Shown: one piece after another, positions 1 to 6,365 of the stretch | Position numbering within the stretch: position 1 is the first letter of the stretch | How the letters are laid out: the number at the start of each line of letters is the position of its first letter | The notes under the pieces: model-generated | Seen by the model: the letters and a program-made list of their open reading frames with translations, nothing else | Databases searched by the model: none | What the model was told of the DNA's origin: nothing | Source: SVKR01 sp963649145 | Lineage (GTDB): Bacteria > Bacillota > Clostridia > Oscillospirales > Oscillospiraceae | Length of the DNA: 27,936 nt | Assembly (NCBI GenBank): GCA_963649145.1 | Contig: CAVJGI010000021.1 | Location: forward strand, 1 to 27,936 | Reading direction: 5' to 3' | Program-made: the position numbers and the translations under genes

Positions 1-314
1 AGAAGCTGGGCGGCATGGAGTTCTATGATGTCAATTTCTCGTACATTGACAACGACACCTTTGAGGAACATTTTGTCTCTGTCCCGGAACAGGGCGGCGG
101 AAAACTCATCCCCGAAGGAATGTGCAATCCCGGTCAGGTCTATACGGTTTCGCAAGGAAAGAGCGGCATGATAAGGGATGTTTTCAAGCGGCAGATTCCG
201 ACGGATCCGATACTGCCGATGCCGTTCTTTCACTTTGGATAGATGCCTTTGCATATCGTAGATCAGGCAATCAATTTTCCTTGGGATAGAATTTGGGATG
301 ATAACCCGTGCCAT
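1..314 (-). CDS. Competing unrecognised ORF, N-terminal part (runs off left edge)
   Basis: An ATG at 314-312 (protein begins MARVIIPNSIPRK) follows AAAGGAAG with about 7 nt spacing and stays open to the window edge, 104 residues. Just upstream on the same strand a 40-codon frame (ATG at 393, stop at 271) also has a strong AGGAGG site; it coincides in frame with the tail of the DUF3795 gene. The start signals favour this strand. Against it, the product is about 16% Arg and mirrors codon for codon the + strand frame at 3-242. I cannot decide between them from sequence alone. Confidence 0.3.
   Translation of the reverse strand, partial: MARVIIPNSIPRKIDCLIYDMQRHLSKVKERHRQYRIRRNLPLENIPYHAALSLRNRIDLTGIAHSFGDEFSAALFRDRDKMFLKGVVVNVREIDIIELHAAQL
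3..242 (+). CDS. Unrecognised protein, C-terminal part (runs off left edge)
   Basis: This frame is open from the first complete codon and ends at TAG, giving 79 residues of an unrecognised protein rich in Phe, Gly and acidic residues (for example FEEHFVSVPEQGGGKLIPEG). Its third-position GC (about 63%, counted by eye) exceeds first-position GC (about 54%), which favours this strand as coding. The opposite strand is also open in exactly the antisense codon register, with its own ribosome binding site, so only one of the two is likely real. Composition differs from the native high-GC genes further right. It could be the end of a mobile-element gene; no function is assigned. Confidence 0.35.
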   Translation, partial: KLGGMEFYDVNFSYIDNDTFEEHFVSVPEQGGGKLIPEGMCNPGQVYTVSQGKSGMIRDVFKRQIPTDPILPMPFFHFG

Positions 315-837
315 ATAAGCACTTCCTTTCGAATTTCAGATAAAAAGCAGCGGCGGAGCCGTCCACAACAACGAGCATCCGCCGCATGACCATACCTGTC
401 CTCCTCGCGGCAGGAGAATCGACCGCTGGGAAGCAGCTACAGCTGCTATGATTGAATTGTAGCAAAATAGGGTGACAATGGGTATCACTCTGTATACGCC
501 GCAGTGCCGTCAGATTCTCCAGCGCCGCGGGGGTGTTCACCGTGATGCGCGCCAGCGTTTCGCAGCCGGGCAGCGCCGCGCAGTCGGCGCAGGTATCGAG
601 CCCCTTTCCGCGGACGCAGCGGCGGATCCCGCAGAGGTCCGCGCAGAAGGGCGTCTTCACGCCCTCCGCGCGGCAGCCGGTGCAGCGGAGCTCCTCCGGC
701 GTGATCTTCACGCCGTTGAGCTCCGACCAGAGCACGGCTGTCTTTTCACGCAGGACGCTGTCGTCTGTGACCGTCGCGATCCGGGCGTCGCAGGTCTCGC
801 AGCTTAAGCCGCAGCAGCCGATAAGTTGCCGGTTCAT
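271..837 (-). CDS. DUF3795 cysteine-rich protein with aberrant C-terminal tail
   Basis: The protein starts MNRQLIGCCGLSCETCDARIAT and carries the CxxC-type cysteine pattern typical of DUF3795: CCGLSCETC, then CTGC, FCADLC, CVRGKGLDTCADC and a final Cys near residue 99. These are probably metal- or thiol-linked; the family's biochemical role is unknown. Its ATG (837-835) overlaps the stop of the upstream TetR gene (ATGA), so it is translationally coupled to it. Family-like sequence stops near residue 115 (LENLTALRRIQ, about position 490). The remaining roughly 70 residues (HSSCSCFPAVDSPAARRTG onward) look like translated non-coding DNA. I infer that the native 3' end was replaced by foreign DNA, leaving a read-through tail. 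The gene call is firm; whether the protein still works is open. Confidence 0.75.
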   Translation of the reverse strand: MNRQLIGCCGLSCETCDARIATVTDDSVLREKTAVLWSELNGVKITPEELRCTGCRAEGVKTPFCADLCGIRRCVRGKGLDTCADCAALPGCETLARITVNTPAALENLTALRRIQSDTHCHPILLQFNHSSCSCFPAVDSPAARRTGMVMRRMLVVVDGSAAAFYLKFERKCLYGTGYHPKFYPKEN

Positions 838-1469
838 TCCTTCGCCCCCGTTTCCTTTCCGACCAGCGCGCGGAAAACGGCGTCGCGGTCGAAGCTGCCC
901 GCCGCGAAGCCGGGGATCTCCTTGATCGCCTTGCAGATGCTGACGCTGAAGCCCGTCAGGATCCCGCCGATCTCCCGCTCGGACCACGGGCAACCGCCGG
1001 TCACGGTCAGCGTCGCGAGCGAGTGGACCACGAGCCAGAGGTCGCGGAAATAGAGGTCCGCCTCCCCGTCGGTAATGCGGTAAACGGCGGTCAGCGTCGG
1101 GCGGACGAGCGCCTGCAAATGGCGCATCGAGTCCATCGCGCCGCCCTCGCGCTCCGGTGTCAGAAACAGCAGCCGGTAAAGCTCCGGCTCCTCCCGCGCG
1201 AAGCGGAGATACTGCATTCCGACGCCGAGAAACGGCACCTCCTCGCGCAGCCCCGCGTCCGTGTAAGCGTCATAAACGCGCAGCGCGGCGGCGCGGACCG
1301 CCTGTCTGACGCCGTCCATGGAGCCGAAGGCGGTGAAAACCGGCTGGGTGGACGTCCCAAGCTCCTCCGCCAGCGTCTTGGCGGTCAGCCCGCCGATCCC
1401 CTGCGCCCGCACAACGCGCAGCGCCGCGGCGGTCATCTCCACCAGCGTAAATTTGTTCTTCGGAGCCAT
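834..1469 (-). CDS. TetR/AcrR-family transcriptional regulator
   Basis: A 211-residue one-domain repressor. Residues about 8-55 form a TetR-type helix-turn-helix (LTAKTLAEELGTSTQPVFTAF), and the rest is an all-helical ligand and dimerisation domain of the type with conserved aromatic and acidic residues around FAREEPELYRLLF. The start ATG at 1469 follows a weak GAGG site and lies just downstream of a consensus sigma-A promoter that overlaps operator-like repeats, so autoregulation is likely. Its stop overlaps the ATG of the DUF3795 gene, which is therefore its probable co-transcribed partner. Ligand unknown. Family assignment is firm from the helix-turn-helix; function beyond repression is inference. 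Confidence 0.88.
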   Translation of the reverse strand: MAPKNKFTLVEMTAAALRVVRAQGIGGLTAKTLAEELGTSTQPVFTAFGSMDGVRQAVRAAALRVYDAYTDAGLREEVPFLGVGMQYLRFAREEPELYRLLFLTPEREGGAMDSMRHLQALVRPTLTAVYRITDGEADLYFRDLWLVVHSLATLTVTGGCPWSEREIGGILTGFSVSICKAIKEIPGFAAGSFDRDAVFRALVGKETGAKE

Positions 1470-1496
1470 AAGCCCGCACCTCTTCAGTCAGAAATT

Positions 1497-1557
1497 TATC
1501 GCGATATACATCGCTTGATATACATTGCATTATACGCGCCCCGCCCCGCGCTGTCAA
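1497..1557 (-). promoter_or_regulatory. Consensus sigma-A promoter with TetR operator candidates
   Basis: On the - strand, -35 TTGACA (1557-1552) and -10 TATAAT (1534-1529) are separated by 17 bp, a perfect consensus. Downstream lie two direct copies of ATGTATATC (1525-1517 and 1511-1503; 14 bp period) and the perfect palindrome TATCGCGATA (1497-1506). These fall in the transcript start and early leader, where a repressor would block transcription. Assignment to the adjacent TetR protein is inference. Confidence 0.8.
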
Positions 1558-1560
1558 GGA

Positions 1561-1590
1561 AAAGAACGCCCTTGCGGGCGTTCTTTTTTG
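1561..1590. terminator. Bidirectional intrinsic terminator
   Basis: Perfect 11-bp stem AAAGAACGCCC / GGGCGTTCTTT (1561-1571 and 1576-1586) with loop TTGC. The flanking run gives a T-tract on the + strand and a weaker one on the - strand. It lies just upstream of the tetR promoter and probably insulates that promoter from transcription coming from the right. Confidence 0.6.
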
Positions 1591-1636
1591 ATTGTGTCAT
1601 GGACTCCTACGAGCTGCGGTTTTAAAGGCTCCCGAA

Positions 1637-1681
1637 GTGCAAGGGGAGCTGGCAGCGCGAAGCGCTGACTGAGGGGTTGGT
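1637..1681 (+). repeat. Dispersed palindromic repeat, copy A
   Basis: The block contains GGGGAGCT-GGCAGCGC-GAA-GCGCTGAC-TGAGGGGT, a hairpin flanked by short conserved arms. Almost the same block recurs in inverted orientation at 27885-27920. Repeats of this type are scattered between genes in gut Clostridia genomes. No coding potential is seen in 1591-1736. Confidence 0.6.
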
Positions 1682-1736
1682 GCCGGGCTCGCGAAAACGC
1701 TGGGCTTGTCCATTTCGGGGCACCTCCCTTTCTCAT

Positions 1737-1773
1737 AAAAAAGACCGGGAGCCCAGCGTAGCGGGTCCCGGTC
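1737..1773 (-). terminator. Terminator of the hydroxyacyl-CoA dehydrogenase gene
   Basis: Stem GACCGGGA / TCCCGGTC (1743-1750 and 1766-1773) extended inward by CCC/GGG, followed on the - strand by six T (1742-1737). Its inner 18 bp (1749-1766) recur with one change at 22888-22905 downstream of rny. Confidence 0.8.
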
Positions 1774-1786
1774 GTGTGATTTTTGC

Positions 1787-2746
1787 TTATACAGGGTCGC
1801 TCATGAACTTCTTCGCGAGCTCGAAGGCTTCGAAGAGCTGCTTGTCGCGGTGGGCCTTGAGCTCCTCGACGTCCTTGCCGGTGTAGTCATAGAAGCCCTT
1901 GCCGCTCTTCAGACCGAGCTCGCCCTTGTCCAGATGCTCCTGCATGCACTTGGGCATGGTGTCGTAGCTGGGGAAGGAGTAGCTCTTGTTCTTGATGTTG
2001 TTCGCGGTCATGTCGATGCCGCCGAAGTCGATGCGCTTGCAGATGCCGAGGACCATCGCGCGGGGGATGAAGCTCGCCTTGCACGCGTCGTCGATCGCCT
2101 GCGCGTCGCAGTAGCCGCCGTCGATGAGGTTGAAGCACTCACCCTGAATGCACTGCTGGAGGCGGTTGATGATGTAGCCGCGGATGAACTTCTTCATCAG
2201 AACGGCGGTCTTGCCGCAGCCTTTCAGCAGCGCGACGGCGATCTCGCCGTACTCGGCGGGAGCCTGCTCGCTGGTGACGACCTCGACCAGAGGAATGACA
2301 TGGGGAGGCGCATACCAGTGGCAGATGATCTGCTGCGGGAGGAGCTTTTCGGGAACGATCTCGAAGATGTTCAGTGCGGAGGTGTTGGACGCGATGATGA
2401 CGTCGGCGGGGACGCAGGCGGCGAGCTGCTCATAGAGCGCGACCTTGGCGTCGCGGTTCTCGACGATGGTCTCCTGAATGAAATCGGCGCCGTCAACAGC
2501 CTCTTCGACGGTCATGGCGAAGTGGATGCGGTCAAGGATGGTCTCCTTGCTCTCGTGCAGCAGGCCCTCCTCGGCGAAGGTGTCCAGCTGGCTGTGGAGG
2601 GAGGCGATGGCCTTGTCGCGGGTGGACTCGCTGCGGGTCCACATGGTGACATGGTAGCCGCCCATGGCATAGGTCTGGGCAATGCCGGGGCCCATGGTGC
2701 CCGCGCCCAGAACGGCGATCTTTTTGATGTCTGCAAGGGTCTTCAT
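1787..2746 (-). CDS. 3-hydroxyacyl-CoA dehydrogenase family protein
   Basis: A 319-residue NAD-dependent short-chain 3-hydroxyacyl-CoA dehydrogenase homologue, the family that interconverts 3-hydroxyacyl-CoA and 3-oxoacyl-CoA. The N-terminal Rossmann fold carries GAGTMG (residues 14-19). Catalytic-type residues are visible: S120-N121 (SNTSALNI), H143, E155 and N194 (YIINRLQ). The C-terminal domain ends with the usual GKGFYDY. The catalytic His lies in CHWYAPPHVIPLVEVV rather than the butyryl-CoA enzyme's HFFNPVPVMKLVEVI. This variant is also seen in relatives such as carnitine or other hydroxyacid dehydrogenases, so the substrate is uncertain. RBS AAGGAG lies about 9 nt before ATG 2746. It stands alone between terminators, not beside butyrate-pathway genes. 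Confidence 0.85.
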   Translation of the reverse strand: MKTLADIKKIAVLGAGTMGPGIAQTYAMGGYHVTMWTRSESTRDKAIASLHSQLDTFAEEGLLHESKETILDRIHFAMTVEEAVDGADFIQETIVENRDAKVALYEQLAACVPADVIIASNTSALNIFEIVPEKLLPQQIICHWYAPPHVIPLVEVVTSEQAPAEYGEIAVALLKGCGKTAVLMKKFIRGYIINRLQQCIQGECFNLIDGGYCDAQAIDDACKASFIPRAMVLGICKRIDFGGIDMTANNIKNKSYSFPSYDTMPKCMQEHLDKGELGLKSGKGFYDYTGKDVEELKAHRDKQLFEAFELAKKFMSDPV

Positions 2747-2815
2747 TGCAAAAATCTCCTTCTTTTATTTGAAATTTTTTGGCAATACAAGTTGAAAAAA
2801 CGGGAGGTCCTGTAT

Positions 2816-2853
2816 AAAAACCGCCCTGCGGTGAGATCACAGAGCGGTTTTTT
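2816..2853 (-). terminator. Terminator of rpsT
   Basis: Stem CCGCCCTG / CAGAGCGG (2821-2828 and 2840-2847; one G-U pair) flanked by A5 and T6, so it can act in both directions. It follows the rpsT stop on the - strand. Confidence 0.8.
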
Positions 2854-2864
2854 ATAGGACACGA

Positions 2865-3128
2865 TCAGCCCATCGCGTTGAGCTTGTGGGCCATCTTGGA
2901 CTTCTTGTTCGCAGCGTTGTTCTTGTGGATCAGGTTCTTGCCAGCGGCCTTATCAACGGCCTTGACAGCAACTTTATAGGTACTGACGGCTTCGTCCTTG
3001 TTGCCGGCAACGACTGCTGCATCGAACTTCTTGACTGCGGTCTTGAGCGCGGACTTCTCCGCCTTGTTCTTGGCATTGCGCGCCTTAGCAAGCTGGTCAC
3101 GCTTCGCAGAAGACTTGATATTGGGCAT
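2865..3128 (-). CDS. rpsT: 30S ribosomal protein S20
   Basis: An 87-residue, Lys- and Ala-rich, entirely helical-looking protein starting MPNIKSSAKRDQLAKARNAKNK and ending HKNNAANKKSKMAHKLNAMG, the S20 pattern at normal family length. S20 binds 16S rRNA early in 30S assembly. A strong RBS (AGGAGGAGG) precedes ATG 3128. It is monocistronic, with its own promoter (3240-3212) and terminator (2853-2816). rpsT beside gpr is a common Clostridia and Bacillus arrangement. Confidence 0.97.
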   Translation of the reverse strand: MPNIKSSAKRDQLAKARNAKNKAEKSALKTAVKKFDAAVVAGNKDEAVSTYKVAVKAVDKAAGKNLIHKNNAANKKSKMAHKLNAMG

Positions 3129-3211
3129 TTTCTATCGCCACCTCCTCCTAAAAAGTAACGCGGTCAAATACACGGTGATACGGCACGGCGCATATTAACT
3201 CACGGATTAGT

Positions 3212-3240
3212 ATTGTAACAGCAATCCGTTGGAAAATCAA
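3212..3240 (-). promoter_or_regulatory. Probable sigma-A promoter of rpsT
   Basis: On the - strand, TTGATT (3240-3235) and TACAAT (3217-3212) are spaced by 17 bp. The implied leader of about 75 nt would allow S20 autoregulation, which is known for rpsT in other bacteria but not shown here. Confidence 0.6.
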
Positions 3241-3257
3241 GCTTTTTTTCAAATTTT

Positions 3258-3286
3258 GCATAGCTTTTTTTGCGCAGGGGATACTA
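3258..3286 (+). promoter_or_regulatory. Candidate forespore (sigma-F/sigma-G) promoter of gpr
   Basis: GCATA (3258-3262), 17 bp, then GATACTA (3280-3286) within GGGGATACTA. This resembles the sigma-G pattern (GHATR, about 18 bp, CATNHTA) and the sigma-F -10 GGNNANANTA. gpr is transcribed by forespore sigma factors in Bacillus subtilis. No sigma-A promoter is evident for gpr. Confidence 0.5.
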
Positions 3287-3334
3287 AGCGCAAAAAACCA
3301 CAAAATGTTGGGCGGAACGCGGAGGAAAAAAGCT

Positions 3335-4201
3335 ATGGAACACAAAATTCGCACGGACCTCGCGGTCGAGATCGAGCAGCTCCGGCGCGGCGAGGGCACG
3401 GCGCTTCCGGGTGTGCGCAGCCGCACGGCGCAGCGCGGCGGCTTTGGGCTCACGACGACGGAGGTGCTCGACGGCGCGGGGGCGGCGGCGCTCGGCAAGC
3501 CCGTGGGACGCTATGTGACGCTGGAGCTCGGCGCCCTGCTGCGGCGGGAGGAGAACGCCTTTGCGGACGCGGCGGCGCTTCTGGGCGAGCAGCTGCGCGC
3601 GCTCGCACCGCTGGCGCCCGGCGCGCCGGTGCTGGTCGTCGGGCTCGGCAACCGGGACATCACGCCGGACGCCGTGGGTCCCGCGGCGGTGGACTCCGTG
3701 ATGGTGACGCGCCACCTGCGCCAGCAGCTTCCGGAGCATTTCGGCGCGTTCCGCCCCGTGACGGCGGTCTGCACCGGCGTTCTGGGCACGACGGGCATCG
3801 AGAGCGGCGACCTCGTCTCCGCCGTGGCTTCGGCGGTGGAGCCCGCGGCGGTCATCGCCGTGGACGCGCTCGCGTCCCGCTCCGCGCAGCACCTCGGCAG
3901 CACGGTCCAGCTCGCCGACACGGGCATCGTGCCGGGCTCCGGCGTCGGCAACGCGCGGAGCGCGCTCAGCCGCGAGACGCTGGGCGTGCCGGTCATCGCC
4001 GTCGGGGTCCCCACCGTCGTGGACGCGGGGACGCTCGCCGCCGATCTCGGCGGCGAGGACGCCGACCTCCGCGGTCTCATCGTCACGCCCCGCGACATCG
4101 ACCGCCTTGTCCGCGATGCCGCGAAGCTCGTGGGCTACGGGATCAACTTGGCGCTCCACGAGGGGCTCACGGTCGCGGACGTGGATATGTTTCTCTCTTA
4201 A
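3335..4201 (+). CDS. gpr: Germination protease GPR
   Basis: A 288-residue spore protease (family A25) that degrades small acid-soluble proteins at germination. The N-terminus carries RTDLAVE (residues 6-12), the zymogen-processing region. GLGNRDITPDAVGP (about 103-116) carries conserved acidic residues, and TGIVPGSGVGN and VIAVGVPTVVDA follow. The start is ATG 3335 because GGAGG sits about 9 nt upstream; an earlier in-frame ATG at 3305 has no such site. With this start only five residues precede RTDLA, so the propeptide is short and the protein is a little under usual length. It converges with the lysozyme gene (stops 6 nt apart) without an evident terminator. It supports a spore-forming host. 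Confidence 0.93.
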   Translation: MEHKIRTDLAVEIEQLRRGEGTALPGVRSRTAQRGGFGLTTTEVLDGAGAAALGKPVGRYVTLELGALLRREENAFADAAALLGEQLRALAPLAPGAPVLVVGLGNRDITPDAVGPAAVDSVMVTRHLRQQLPEHFGAFRPVTAVCTGVLGTTGIESGDLVSAVASAVEPAAVIAVDALASRSAQHLGSTVQLADTGIVPGSGVGNARSALSRETLGVPVIAVGVPTVVDAGTLAADLGGEDADLRGLIVTPRDIDRLVRDAAKLVGYGINLALHEGLTVADVDMFLS

Positions 4202-4207
4202 AGCCGC

Positions 4208-6256
4208 TCAGAACCCGCCGAAGAGCAGGTTCACGTCGCAGAGCCCGTTGATCCCGGCGATGGTGGTCAGCGCGCCGTACTGCCACATGCGGTATTCGTA
4301 GCGGTATTCGGGCACCTCGTGGTACCACGCGAGCCAGCCGTGGTATTTTTGCAGCCGGGATAAGTCAAGCCGGAGATACGCCATAGACATATTATAATAA
4401 GTCATCGGCGTATAGCCCGCGGCGGCGACCGCATCGCAGAAGACCTCGGTGCAGTCCGTGACCGCCGCCCAGTCGGGGCTCAGCGTCCGCGAGCCGCGGA
4501 CGGCGACCTGCTCCCAGTCGAACACGACGGGGAACGTGAGATTGTAGCCCGCGATGAGCTCCAGCGTGTAAGCCGCCTCCTCGCGCGCCTCCGCCTCCGT
4601 CAGCGCCTGCGAGAAGAAATAGACCCCGACGTCCAGCCCGGCGGCGAGCGCGCCTTCGATATTGGCGCGGAAATACTTGTCCTCGTTTAAGCCCGCCGTG
4701 CTGCCGTAGCCGCGCCAGCCGCAGCGGATCATGGCGAACTCCACGCCGTCGGCGGCGACGGCAGCCCAGTCGATGACGCCTTGATGCTCGCTGACGTCGA
4801 TGCCGAAGCGGACTGTCGTGTCCGTGCCGGAATACGTGATCCTGCCGTTTTCCTCCGTGCGGAAGGCGGCGGTGTCATAGCTATTTGTACGCAGCGAATG
4901 GTCCACCGGGGCGCGGAGCCCGGAGACGAACACGAAGTTTTCCGCAACATAGTCCAGCACGCCGCAGAGGATGACGCAGACCTCGCTGCGGCGCAGGGCG
5001 TCGCCGCCGTTGAAAAGGCGCACGCCGGTGTCCACGCTGCCCTGCATGATGCCCGCCTCATAGAGCGCGAGCGCGCTGGGGCGCGACGAGTCCGCGTAAG
5101 GCGTGGCGATCGCCGCTTCCGGCAGCTCCAGCGCCGCGGCGGTGAGGTCCGCGACCGCGTCGCGCGTGATGGGCGCGTCGAGATCCGTCACCGCGCCCTC
5201 GGCGAGATAGCCGCGGGAGACGGCATAGCGCAGATAAGCCGCCGCCCAGTGCTCGCCGTCCTCCGCCGTCTGCTCGGCGAAGCCCGCGGCGCGCAGCAGG
5301 AGCTTCAGCGCCTCGCCGTAAGTCACGTCGCGCTCCGGGCGGAACGTGCCGTCCGGGTAACCGCTCACGACGCCGCCGGCGGCGAGCGTTTCTACATAGT
5401 CATAAAACCAATCGCCCGCGGCGACGTCCGAAAAGCGCGCATCCGGGTCCGGTTCGGGCTCAGGTTCGGGCTCCGGCTGCTCGACCGGCGTCTCGCTCCA
5501 GAGCGCGGTGACGCGCAGGTTCTCCCCTGCCGTGTCGCCGCTTTCGAGCACCCTGCCGTCCGCCGTCTGCCAGCCGGCGAAATACCAGCCCGCGCGCGTC
5601 GGCACCGGGAGCGCGCCGTAGGGCTCCCCCGCCGGGAAAAGCGCGACGTCGAAGTCCTCGTTCTCGCCGCCGTTCGCGTTCAAGATGAGCCAGCACCAGC
5701 CGTCCGCCGTCGCGCTGTAATCGTCCGAGAGGAACATCTTCAGCTCCGCGACGCGGCGGCGCAGCAGCGGCTCATACACGCTGCTGCCGACGTGACAGTA
5801 AACGCCGATGGCGTCCGCGATCTCGCGGGCGCTGTGGTTTTCGATGCCGTCGATGAGGTAGCCCGGCAGACGGTTCTGGGCATTCAGCCAGCTTGTTCCG
5901 ATGTTATAGGAAAGGCCGCACATCGCGTCGAACTGCCCCTGCGTGACGGCGACGCCGTAGCGGGTCAGGAAGGCGTTCACCGCGTCGGCGAAAAGCTGCA
6001 TCTTCTGGCGCAGCAGCGCGTCCGCCTCCGATTCCGTGATGCCGTTCGGGTAGTCATACTGCCCGCAGGCGCAGCCATAGCCGATGTACCAGCCGGTGCC
6101 GTCGGAATAGGGCTTGGCGCGGAAGCCCTCGCCGTTTTTGATATAAGTCACGAGCGCGTCGGAAAACACCATCGTCTGCGCCGCGGCGCGGCACGGCGCG
6201 GCGAGCGAAACGAGCAGCGCCATCGCGAGCAGCGCGGACAGGAGCTTTTGCTTCAT
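4208..6256 (-). CDS. Secreted dual lysozyme: GH24 - InlB-like repeat - SLH - GH25
   Basis: A 682-residue exported protein. Residues 1-26 are a signal peptide (KQKLLSALLAMALLVSLAAP). Residues 29-178 are a phage-type lysozyme domain (GH24) with the catalytic Glu43 in KNGEGF and the GTGWYIGYG motif. Residues 185-253 resemble a Listeria-Bacteroides (InlB) beta repeat (GWYFAGWQTADGR). A Pro-Glu linker (258-272) leads to SLH-type repeats (275-435; FSDVAAGDWFYDYVETL, GYPDGTFRPERDVTYGEAL) for wall anchoring. Residues 483-682 are a GH25 muramidase domain with Asp487 (GIDVSEHQG) and Asp580/Glu582 (FDWE). Both domains cleave the same MurNAc-GlcNAc bond. The start at 6256 has AAGGAG upstream. Possible roles are wall turnover, sporulation lysis or attack on other bacteria. 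Confidence 0.9.
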   Translation of the reverse strand: MKQKLLSALLAMALLVSLAAPCRAAAQTMVFSDALVTYIKNGEGFRAKPYSDGTGWYIGYGCACGQYDYPNGITESEADALLRQKMQLFADAVNAFLTRYGVAVTQGQFDAMCGLSYNIGTSWLNAQNRLPGYLIDGIENHSAREIADAIGVYCHVGSSVYEPLLRRRVAELKMFLSDDYSATADGWCWLILNANGGENEDFDVALFPAGEPYGALPVPTRAGWYFAGWQTADGRVLESGDTAGENLRVTALWSETPVEQPEPEPEPEPDPDARFSDVAAGDWFYDYVETLAAGGVVSGYPDGTFRPERDVTYGEALKLLLRAAGFAEQTAEDGEHWAAAYLRYAVSRGYLAEGAVTDLDAPITRDAVADLTAAALELPEAAIATPYADSSRPSALALYEAGIMQGSVDTGVRLFNGGDALRRSEVCVILCGVLDYVAENFVFVSGLRAPVDHSLRTNSYDTAAFRTEENGRITYSGTDTTVRFGIDVSEHQGVIDWAAVAADGVEFAMIRCGWRGYGSTAGLNEDKYFRANIEGALAAGLDVGVYFFSQALTEAEAREEAAYTLELIAGYNLTFPVVFDWEQVAVRGSRTLSPDWAAVTDCTEVFCDAVAAAGYTPMTYYNMSMAYLRLDLSRLQKYHGWLAWYHEVPEYRYEYRMWQYGALTTIAGINGLCDVNLLFGGF

Positions 6257-6365
6257 CTGGGTCTCTCCTTCTCTCCAAAATAAATTGCCGGGGCTCATTT
6301 TCTCACAAAATTGCATCATACATGCCGCAAAAGTGGGAAATTCGGTGAGACCCCGGCTGGTAAAA

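Noticed and set aside
4781..6283. Long + strand frame (about 500 codons) opposite the lysozyme gene
   Set aside because: Arg/Ala/Val-rich antisense shadow of a gene with clear signal peptide and catalytic motifs on the - strand.
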